From assembly GCA_009193035.1 (NCBI GenBank), contig SWDT01000119.1, positions 1 through 64,000 of the forward strand: a stretch of 64,000 nucleotides of DNA, read 5' to 3'. A program made the translations under genes and the position numbers. The DNA comes from Halicephalobus mephisto. Its lineage: Eukaryota; Nematoda; Chromadorea; Rhabditida; Panagrolaimidae. The notes beneath the pieces were generated by a model that worked only from the letters and a program-made list of their open reading frames with translations, searched no databases and was not told the origin of the DNA. Below, piece by piece: positions 55,048 to 64,000 of this stretch (positions within the stretch are counted from its first letter, which is position 1; every line of letters starts with the position of its first letter).

Positions 55048-57485
55048 TTTCAATAATTGGAATTTCCACAATTCTTTATTTAAAACGTTTTTTCACTAGG
55101 GAATCATAAAGTTAAAAAAACGGAAATGGGCGTTATGTAATTTTCTAAAATCCAATTTCTGAAAGTTAAAAATTATAGACCTTTGAAATTTTAGTTTTTG
55201 CTCGTAGTTATCTCGTAATTTTACACAATTTCGAAATTAAGGTTTTAGAAATATACATCGTTTGAGTGGATTGGGAGTTAAGTAAAGTATACAATTCTCG
55301 GACATTAAGCATGGATCAACTATTGTGCATTTAATATTGTCATGTTAGGTACTTATGAGTTATACGCACGCAGGTCTTGGAACGAAAAGTTTTAGTGCAT
55401 TTAACACATTTTTAGATGAAGTAACAATTTCAAATAAAAATACAAATGATATAGTAAGATATAGTTAAGTTAGATTTAAGTTTCTTGGGCTGGATTTAGG
55501 CTTGGATTTAAGCTTAGGTTAAACTAGATTAGGATACGTGCGTATAATCCATAAGTGCCTCATATTGTTACCTTGCTTCGAAAACGGTTCGATAAAGTGA
55601 CAGAACTCTGTCTACGTTGATAGTTAATAGCTACATACTAAAGTATTTATAAATACTAAAAAAATAAAAATAACACTATAAGATTCTGAACAAAAAATGA
55701 AATTTTTCTACGAAATGGTCCTGGCACGAATTTTCGAAACCTGCTGAAAATTAAAATGGTCTAAAATTTTGATCCTTTGGTAATTATTCCGTAATTAGTG
55801 TTTCGAAACTATAGTTTATTTAAATCTAGAAGTTCTCAGATTGGATTTGCCTGAGCTATATAACTTTCGCCTATACTCAAAAGGTAATAGTCATATATGA
55901 AATTACTCATATATATTTAGGAAACCATGACGAACATCGTTAATCATCTTTTAAGAATAGAAATATATTTTCTCACGAAATGATCTTGAAACGAACTTTC
56001 ATAAATTTCTAAAATCTAAGTAATTTATAGTTTTATTTTTGTTGACGATTATTTCGCAATGAACTTTTGGGAATTATTTTCTGTCTAAACAGAAATAGAG
56101 CTTTCTATATCGGGAATACATGGAATACACATATACAAAAGAAGGCGTAACTTTTGGTCGCATAACAATTGCGAAATGTAACATAATTGCCACATTTTTC
56201 ATGAATATTTGGCATTTCTGACGAAAATTGTAACGTAATAGTGACGATTTCCATTTGTTATTGAGGTAAAAGTTACGCTTCTTTTTGTGTGACACTCATG
56301 TTTATCCTCAAAAGCTAATTGCTGTAAATTAAGTTCCTCATGGATATTTAGAAAGGTGTAACTGCTATCAATAATTCTTATATCGGTGTATTAATTGGCT
56401 TTTGCGTAGGAAAGCCAGGGCGGAGGGTCTCAAAGGAAAACACCCTACGTGCTGAATAATAGGTACTGTATACACGATAAACCGGATGCTGACTAATCAA
56501 TTGATATATACGGTTGTTATTATGTTTAATATTGTTGTTGTTTAGGTAAATAAGAAACTCATATTCCTCATATCTTCACAATCACACTAGTCCACTGAGA
56601 TCTAACGATACTAATACTACAAAAATGAAAATAGATTTTCAAAAATTTGTCAGAAACCAAAGTAACCTACAGTTGTGGTCTTTTGACAGTTATTCTGTAA
56701 TCACTTTTACGAAATTACATCTTATATAAGTAAAGTTAAAAGTTCTCAGATCTGGATTACGTAGTATACTGACACAGGACGTGAGCTAGCTTTTCTTACA
56801 GTACTCTCTAAAGTTAAGATAGCAGGACACTCGTTGTATGAAACTGGCTGCTTCAAAGAATTATTGTTATTGTTGTGCTTGGATTGTTCTTTTTGATTTT
56901 ATATATCTTTAAAAATAAAGACGTTGAAGAAGTAAATTCTCACAAGCCCGGCCTATACCACATATACATGATCTTTTATCTGCTTCTAACGGTTAAAAGT
57001 CATATATGAAGTTCCGCGTGGATATTCAGAAAGGTATAATTAACACCACATTGATGGCCGATGACGAACTGGTTGTACTACGAAGAAATTAGCTGAAGCC
57101 AGGGACGCTATAATTTAACGAACATTGATCTGTTCTCGTATAAGAAAGAAAATAAGTGTAAGGGTTAGTTGATGAGTAAGAGGATGAACCACGATTTGAG
57201 CAATATAATGATGCACTTTGTCAGTTAACGACATACAGGATAAACAAATAATTAAGAACGACATTGATGTCTCAGGTAACTTGAGGTTTTCATACTCTTG
57301 TTTGAGGATATAGAGTGGAGTAACGCAGACTGAGATACCGTATACTATAGGAACTAACTGGCCCTAACAATAGACAAACAACTTCTGAATTTTATCAAAT
57401 CCAAAAACGAGAAATTTATTTCGAAATTAAAATATTATTACCGTAATTGCTTCTAGAAAAGATTAATTAAAAGGGTTTAGGGTAG
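55048..57485. other. Spacer between the two chemoreceptor genes
   Basis: No further gene was found. It has one MITE (56130-56289) and a copy of the dispersed motif GGTCCTGGCACGAA at 55717. Confidence 0.5.
56130..56289 (+). mobile_element. Single MITE, same family as 12161-12319
   Basis: Inverted ends are AAAAGAAGGCGTAACTTTTG and AAAAGTTACGCTTCTTTTTG, the best-preserved TIR in the window (about 22 bp, near perfect). The interior is GACGAAAATTGTAAC and AGTGACGATTTCC. It stands alone here, not as a dimer. Confidence 0.82.
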
Positions 57486-60400
57486 TTATTTCGACCACAT
57501 GAGCTTGAGAAAACTAAAGTGTTCTTCTGCTGTTTGTGTCCCTTTCGTCACTTTCCCTAAAGTCATCACAATTACGGGATCGGTTTCCGACGAAGGAAAG
57601 TTGTGTTTTGTAGGAAATTCCATGTAGTGAAATACTGGTCGAATTTTTTCCTTCCGAGATCCCCAGTAAAGAGCCACAGTAATTATGTAACAGTTACATA
57701 TCTGAAAAGTCGTTTTAGGATCAATAATTAACTATTTTATAAAAAATCATCCGTGGCAGAGGTAATTTTAGAAATTTTTGGATCAATAAACTTTGATTTT
57801 TTACAACTTGATAGTAACTGTATTCAAAAAATATAAATTAAGTGATTTATGCAAAAAAAGTAAAAATGTAAAAGTCGGTCCTGCGACGAATAATTTATTT
57901 TTCATTTTTAATTTCAATGATTTTTGAAATTGAAAATATTTAAATTTGAATTTGTAGAATAAATTATGTATTTTTTGTCGAAAGTAAAAGTTCCAACATG
58001 TTTTTAGAGAATAAATATAAAAACTATTAAATAACGGAATCTTGGTCCCGAAACTAATGATACTTGATTTTTTTTTATAATTTTAATGATTTTTGAAGTT
58101 AAAAATATTTAAATTTGTGTTTATAAAATAAATCCAACATCAGTTATGTTGGGACTAAAGGTGAAAATTTGTCCTTAGAGAATAAAGGTACGTAAACAAC
58201 TAAGTAATGATGTATTGGTCCCACAGCGAGTACTTTACAATTATGATTTTTTAAAATAAAAATAATGAAATTTGTATTTATAGAATGAAGTAGATACTGT
58301 TCGTGTCGGGACCAAAAATTAAAATGGTTTTTATGTGATATAAAAAGTTGAAATAAAACCATAGTCAAGGGAAATGACCCTTTGGAGCAAGGTATGGCTG
58401 ATTTTGTAGCTTATTAGATAGACATTGAGGACTTTTATTTAGTTTCTGCTGAATGCTTTTATAAAAAAAAAAAATAAGATAAATTTTTGAAATTTTATAT
58501 ATCAAAATCCGAAAAAACCAAAAATATTCCCTCATCTTTCCGTCAAAGTTTGACGACGTTCGTTTTCTATTTTAATTTATATTATTTTAATAATTCTTCT
58601 TCGTAATTGAGTGTATTTTTCTCGTTAATTATAGCTGTTTAATTATTTTTTCGAAAAAACGATTACAAACGTGAAAAAAACGCAATCCTAAATTTAGCTT
58701 TCCCAAATTATCTCGCTTCGGATGACTGCTCAGCAGAAACGGAATATATATTTGGAATCTGCATTTCAAGCGTTACAAAATGATATATAACTCATCTCAA
58801 AAGACCACTCCGGGTAAGTGAACTTTCCTTGTTAAGAGACCAACAACGGCCGATTTTTTTTTGTTATAAAATTAATGGTTTTTGAATTTAAATCAGTTCA
58901 ACTTGTAATTCTAGAGTAAATCAAACAGAATTCGAGTTAGGATCAAGAATCGAAACATACTCTTAAGGAGCGGAAGTAGATTACTAAATGATAATACTTT
59001 TAATCCTGACACGAATGACATTTGACTAATTTTTTGATTATAACCTTAGTATTTCTATAAACGACAGAAACCCGAGTTTGTAATTATAGAGCAAATCAAA
59101 CAACAGTCAAATTAAAATCCAAATTTGCAACATAATCTGAGAGAATACACAAAAAGTGGATGTATGGTATAAATGTATCGGATACATTATATTCAATATA
59201 TTAATAAATTAAATTGATATCAGTGTATTATATATAATGTATTGATACATTAAAATAATTATGATGCATCGAATAGATTATATTCAATATATTAATAAAT
59301 TAAATTGACATCGATATATTATATATATATTTGATACATTAGAACCATTTTAATATACCCTTTTTTGCATATATGATGGGTTATCAAATGACGAAATCCA
59401 GATCCTATAGTGAATGATGCAATATTCATGTTTCAATTATGAACTTGTTTCCAGAGCTGTCGAGTTTTCGAAATCTTCGAACTGGACTAGTTAAGTTCAA
59501 GTTCAAACCTTTCGATTTTCGAACTCGAATTAATTCGAAATTGAGTCGAAAGTTCAAAAATCGACAACTACTCATTTCTTTGTTCACTATATGATTGGTA
59601 ACTTTTTACTTTTTTACTTTTATTCCTATGTCGCGCAAAATCAAAAAATTTACAAACAATTTCAAACAATTTTCAATTGTCTGTTCCTTTGACCCAATTC
59701 TCCCATTGGTGGCGTGTGTAGGAGATATGATTGGTAAATAAATCCATAATCATAAAATGAATCATGTGTCATTCATGGTAGGACCACTACTAAAACATCC
59801 TCAAAAAGTGAATTTAAGAATATTCGTTTTGTAACGAATAATAATTGATTAATTTCTCGATTATTGTTTCATTGTTGAAAAGATATATGACAGTTGTTTC
59901 CTTAGGGCATTTACTTCCTTCGATTCGTACTGATTTTGAAGTTTTTTTCACATAAGTCACAATTGCCATTTTAGACTAATTCAGTTACTAAAACTATTGA
60001 TGTAAAAACGAAAAAATTACATCAATTTTACGAAATCGGGATTCGAATGTCTCAAAGAAACGACAGTCGTACACGCAAAAAAACTAACTTTTACTTCAAT
60101 AACAAATGTAAATCGTCACTATTAAGTTACAATTTCCGTCACAAAGGCAAAATAGTCATGAAAAATGTAACAATTGTGTCATATTTTTGTTATGAAGGCA
60201 AAAGTTATGCTTTTTGTGTAAACTTAATGTAACTACACATTCAATCTAATATATCCGATATATCAAAGCCGTTTCAATGTATAGATAATCATATACAATC
60301 CACCAATATTAACACAAAAAAACTAACTTTTGCTTCAATAATAAAAGGAAATCGTCACTATTAAGTTACAATTTCCGTCACAAAGGCAAAATATTCATGA

Positions 60401-61436
60401 AAATGTAACAATTGTGTCATATTTTTGTTTAATTTCGCAATTGTTACAGAGCCAAAAGTTACGCTTTTTGTGTGTAGAATCTTGTTAAATATTTTTAAAT
60501 ACGAAATACCACAAACCAGGAAATAAACTGGAAAAATCAACGTGAACGAGTACTGTTTGACTACTGCAGGAAGGGCTGTTCCGAGGATCCCAGAAATCAC
60601 TTCTATGAGGATCTGAGGTCGAAGAAGTTTCAAAACACGAAGATTCTCCACTGCCTGAAATTTGAAAGACAAATTTGTTTCGATATTCTTCAAGTTTCGG
60701 AATCTGTTGTTTATGCTCAATAAGATTCGGCATCCCTGAAAATTACTGTAATTAAATAAAACCCAATGACGAAACTGACAATGACGTTGAAGGCGTTCTG
60801 ACTAATCAAGAAGACGTAATTGACCCAAACAGGATACATTCCTGAAAATACAGAATTATGTAGTATTTTCAAAATTCGTCATACTGTAATTTTCTAAGAA
60901 CTTTCAGAATTTAATAAAAAATTTTTTTAATTCCGAAAATTCGTACTGGGATAATTTCGAAATATTTCTTTGTTTTTGTGCTGAAACGATTACTCACCGA
61001 GGTTGTAGAACAGCCCATTCACTATAGCTAAGAACAACAGGATCGACACCAGGAAAGGGACGATGACAGTGAAATGAGTGGACTTTTCATACGTCCGAGA
61101 GTAAACAGTGGCCAATATCCGCTCTACGCAGATACAGACACAAGTCAGTCTTGTCATGTGAGATGTTACGGAAAGAAGATTCTTAAAGATAAAGTATACG
61201 GTAAGGGACGAAGCAGCGGGGACGGAACCGGCACAGAGGATGATCAACGTCGAAGCTAGATTCGACACAGGCAGAAGACAGAAAGTAACACCCAGGACTT
61301 TGATTAATATCCTCAGATTCAGATGAGTTTTCCTCAGGGATTTCATCAAGAACTTCGCTGCCAGAGGACCGGTGATTAAGGCAGCTCCAGACATAGCGGC
61401 ATTTATTAGAAATAAAACTTTCTCCAAGTCGTCCAT
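57486..61436 (-). CDS. Second seven-helix chemoreceptor, sre-like, with long last intron
   Basis: Exons 61436-60998, 60841-60771, 60735-60517 and 57701-57486 join in frame and give 314 codons plus stop. VERILATVYSRTYEKSTH and LSFKFQAVENLRVLKLL match the neighbouring receptor. The distant last exon was found by its similarity to that gene: helix seven (ALYWGSRK), then GKVTKGTQTAEEHFSFLKLMW against GNTVQGKQTIEEYFATLKDSW, at the same phase-0 intron position. The second intron would be only 35 bp, unusually short, so that junction is the weakest. The last intron (57702-60516, 2.8 kb) holds three MITEs and one other repeat element. The start lies directly after TGTTTCAG. Confidence 0.7.
59148..59372. 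mobile_element. Short relative of the 13681-14114 element
   Basis: It ends in ATATACCCTTTTTTGCATAT, and the interior has ATTAAATTGATATC and TCGGATACATTATATTCAAT, as in the 13.7-14.1 kb element. The left end (CACAAAAAGTGGATGTATGG) is less well matched. Confidence 0.6.
60071..60475 (-). mobile_element. Dimeric MITE: two copies and a conserved 90-bp spacer
   Basis: Copies at 60312-60475 and 60071-60220 are in the same orientation (reverse relative to 12.1-12.8 kb) and are separated by 60221-60311. The spacer, read on the minus strand, has GTGGATTGTATATGATTATC and TTAGATTGAATGTGTAGTTA. It matches the spacer at 12320-12414, so the whole MITE-spacer-MITE arrangement exists twice. Confidence 0.82.
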
Positions 61437-63167
61437 CTGAAACATCCGAAATACTTCCTTAAAGCAGGAAAATAAAGCAAAAATTCAAAGCTTATAAATC
61501 CATCGGCATAAAAAGTAAAAGTCAAATCTACAGTTTACTCGTAAAATTTAAGTAAATTTATCGATATAAAAGTAAAATCTGTAGTTTATTTGCAAAATTT
61601 AAATAAATATATCAGTATAAAACTTATAATAAAATCTACAATTTGTAAAATTTAGGTAAATCTATCAACGTAAAAGTAAAATCTACAGTTTACTCGTAAA
61701 AGTTAGGTAAATATATCTGTATAAAACAAAATAAAATCTAGAGTTTATTTTCAACATTCTGACAGACAAACTTGTCCAGCTATTACACACAATTTTTATA
61801 ATTTAATTTTGATATCGACACAGATTATTTAAAAAATACAAAAAAATTCTTCCAAAAATTATATTTAAATTTTTATTTTTTGATTTAAAATTGTAAAAAA
61901 TTCCAAATATTTTAAAAATATAAAAATTAACAAAAATTTTGATTAAAATCTTTTTATTTTTCGATATTTTTGTGTAAAAATGAAATTTTAAAAAAGTTCT
62001 GAAAATTCGGAAAATATAAAAATTGAAAAAAATTAATTTTTAATTAAATTTAAAAAATTAAAATTTTTTCAAACAAGTTTCGAATCGAAAATTGTTTTTT
62101 TTTACAATAGCTCAAAAATAATTTAAATCTCATTTTTTATTTTAATTCAAAAATATTAAATGAAAAATTTTTTTATAAAAATTAAAAAAAACTAAAATTG
62201 TATTATTTTTAAAAATTACAAAAATTTATTAAAAAAGCAAATTATATTTGATTAATTATAGCTGATGGTGGATTTAGGAAATTCTCCAGGGAATATTGTT
62301 GGAAATGTTTAGGACTTGAACAAAATAGACCGTAGTTGTTGAAAAATTATTTTCAATACTATTTTAGTTTTTAGATAGTACAGTAGGCAGTACACGTGAC
62401 TGTCAATCGCGAGATCTAAATTTAATTTCCAAAAATTTTAAAAAATTATGTTCTATTAATATATTCGAAAAAGAATTTTATTCTAAACGTAAGAATTCCA
62501 GACCGAAAAAAGTTTTTATATTATCACAGTAAAACTTTTCTACGATAATACAGTAGGCAGTACACATGACTGTCAATCGCGAGATTTAGGTTTGATTTCC
62601 AAAAATTTTAAAAAATTATGTTTTATTAACATATTTGAAAAAGAATTTTATTCTAAACGTAAGAATTCTAGACCGAAAAAAGTTTTTATATTATCACAGT
62701 AAAATTTTTTTACGATAATACAGTAGGCAGTACACGTGACTGTCAATCATGAGATCTAGGTTCGGTTCCCGAGCAGAAAACTTTGACATCAGATCCTACG
62801 ACAGAACCTGTCTGAAAAAAATGTTTCATTAGCATATTTGAAGACAAACCTTGTCTTGTGCAAGTACATGCTCGTACGGCGGAAAATTTCTTCGACATTT
62901 TATATTTCCCACCATTAATTGTTATGTTTGTGCAGTTGCCTTAGGGGATGTAATTACTATGTAAAAACTGTAAGATTGGATTTTTAAAATCATAAAAATA
63001 AACATTCAAAAAAATGAATCAACATTTTGCACAATTTTGATAACAGTCCAAATTCAAAGATAAATTTTCCATGAGTCATTCTGTACACCTGATAAATCGT
63101 CGAAAATCATATAAAAACTAAAATTTGGAAGTCTTAATTTTCGTCGGTGATTCAGCTAACTTTAAAA
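61437..63167. other. Spacer with minisatellite and tRNA-like units
   Basis: 61490-61760 has about five units of 45-65 bp with TAAAATCTACAGTTTA and TAGGTAAATNTATC. 61800-62260 is AT-rich. 62370-62790 holds the tRNA-like triplication. No gene was recognised. Confidence 0.55.
62370..62790 (+). repeat. Three tandem tRNA-Asp-like units, period about 175 bp
   Basis: CAGTAGGCAGTACACRTGACTGTCAATC occurs at 62380, 62550 and 62730 (landmark given in two parts: CAGTAGGCAGTACAC and GTGACTGTCAATC). CGTGA and TCRYG can pair as an anticodon stem around the seven-base loop CTGTCAA, whose anticodon would be GTC (Asp). The third unit continues with GGTTCGGTTCCCGAGC, a good T-arm-like sequence that has decayed to TTTAATTTCC and TTTGATTTCC in the first two. 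No convincing acceptor stem is seen, so these are tRNA-derived repeats or pseudogenes rather than working tRNAs. Confidence 0.55.
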
Positions 63168-64000
63168 ATGCTAATGACCGGAGCTATTCTCGTCATAGCC
63201 CAATTCTACAGTTTAGGGGAACAAGTCCTGGATCTCGTCGGGAACGGCCACGAGATATTCGGGCTTTATCAGGACATCATCCAGAAGGATCTAGGACCCG
63301 AAATCGACAGTATTCTTCTGGACCTCAAATCCGAATTCAAATGGACCATGAATGACGTCTGGAAACAAGCTTTGACAAATGACTACAGACAGGTAAAATA
63401 AATTTATTTAAATTAATTACAGTAATTTTTGAAAATTTTTAAAATAAGTTTATTTAAATTAATTACAGTAATTTTAAAAATTTAAAATAAATTCAATTAA
63501 TTAGAGTAGTTTTAAAAGTTTTCAAAAATGAATTTTATTAATTACAGTAATTTTGAGAAATTCTAAAAATAAGTTTATTTAAATTAATTACAGTAATTTT
63601 AAAAATTTTCAAAAATAAATTTAATTAATTAGAGTAATTTTTGAAAATTTTAAAAATAAATTTTATTAATTACAGTAATTTTAAAAATTTAAAATAAATT
63701 CAATTAGAGTAGTTTTAAAAATTTAAAATAAATTTTATTAATTACAGTAATTTTAAAAATTTTTTAAAAAGAATTTTATTAATTACAGTAATTTTGAGGA
63801 GATCGAAATGAAAACAAGTACTTTGTTTAATTCGATAGAAATGTTTTTTCGACATCCATCGAATTCGTCCTTTGAAGATGCAAGAATTATTTGTCTCCAG
63901 AATCAGCCCTTCAGAATCATGAACAACTTGAGATTCAAATTGGCGACAGGAGAATCTCTTTATTTCAGCCTTCTGAAGGTCCTTGGATGGAAATCAGAAG
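63168..64000 (+). CDS. Unrecognised secreted-protein gene, 3' end outside window
   Basis: Exon 1, 63168-63392 (75 codons), starts MLMTGAILVIAQFYSLG, a plausible signal peptide, followed by an acidic helical stretch (DIIQKDLGPEIDSILLDLKS). Its donor is CAG/GTAAAA. Exon 2 most likely begins at 63799 after ATTTTGAG, phase 0, and stays open to the window end (FNSIEMFFRHPSNSS, FRIMNNLRFKLATGES). The intron is an array of TTAATTACAGTAATTTT units, many of which mimic acceptors, so the exact exon 2 start is uncertain. Family not recognised. Confidence 0.5.
63405..63795 (+). repeat. TTAATTACAGTAATTTT array in an intron
   Basis: About ten units of 35-65 bp contain ATTAATTACAGTAATTTT. Each carries TTACAG, a splice-acceptor-like hexamer, which could give cryptic acceptors. 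Confidence 0.82.

Noticed and set aside
62730..62790. Functional tRNA-Asp gene
   Set aside because: The anticodon loop and T-loop fit, but acceptor and T stems do not pair well, so recorded as a tRNA-like repeat instead.

Overview
The window looks like nuclear DNA from a free-living nematode, Caenorhabditis-like or a close rhabditid relative. The support is: short introns with GTAAGT donors and TTTTCAG acceptors; intercistronic gaps of about 90 bp that carry a splice acceptor, as in trans-spliced operons; strongly AT-rich spacers; and nematode gene families (Sra-superfamily chemoreceptors, CHK/DUF1679 kinase-like, ShKT secreted proteins, a CYP44-type mitochondrial P450). No bacterial operons, CRISPR array, intact autonomous transposon or virus was recognised. 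Gene models below were built by hand from open frames plus splice sites; every joined exon listed keeps frame unless stated. Layout. 1-2.6 kb is one arm of a 2.5 kb inverted duplication carrying a two-domain ShKT gene; the other arm, also with an intact ShKT gene, lies at 47.8-50.4 kb. 3.2-5.1 kb holds a probable two-gene operon (SMIM20-like cytochrome oxidase assembly protein, then sds-22/PPP1R7). Convergent to it is a DDAH-like guanidino hydrolase. 8.5-11.1 kb is a carboxypeptidase Q-like M28 peptidase. 11.1-13.2 kb is a spacer with a dimeric MITE, one half of which is split by a solo-LTR-like insert with a 5-bp target duplication. A small single-pass membrane protein gene (13.2-14.6 kb) is followed on the minus strand by a Q/N/P-rich repeat protein, a TRMT44-type tRNA methyltransferase and a FAF1-like gene followed after 90 bp by cyp-44-like P450. 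25.7-28.8 kb is an NFRKB/INO80-type chromatin protein. 28.8-40.2 kb is an 11.4 kb gene-poor region made of many different local tandem arrays separated by less AT-rich islands. 40.2-45.2 kb is an 11-exon RhoGAP gene, followed by mevalonate diphosphate decarboxylase (46.1-47.7 kb). After the second ShKT arm come a CHK kinase-like gene with a frame break (51.0-52.9 kb) and two related chemoreceptor genes (53.9-55.0 and 57.5-61.4 kb), the second with a 2.8 kb last intron full of MITEs. The right end has three tandem tRNA-Asp-like units and the start of an unrecognised secreted-protein gene that leaves the window. Housekeeping genes occupy the first three quarters (RNA modification, chromatin, PP1 regulation, isoprenoid synthesis, proteolysis); the right quarter is environment-facing and fast evolving. 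The most interesting signals are the inverted ShKT duplication with TIR-like ends, the MITE-spacer-MITE dimer found at two distant places, the nested solo-LTR-like insert, arrays that repeat an E2F-like TTTCCCGCGC core, and the tRNA-like triplication.
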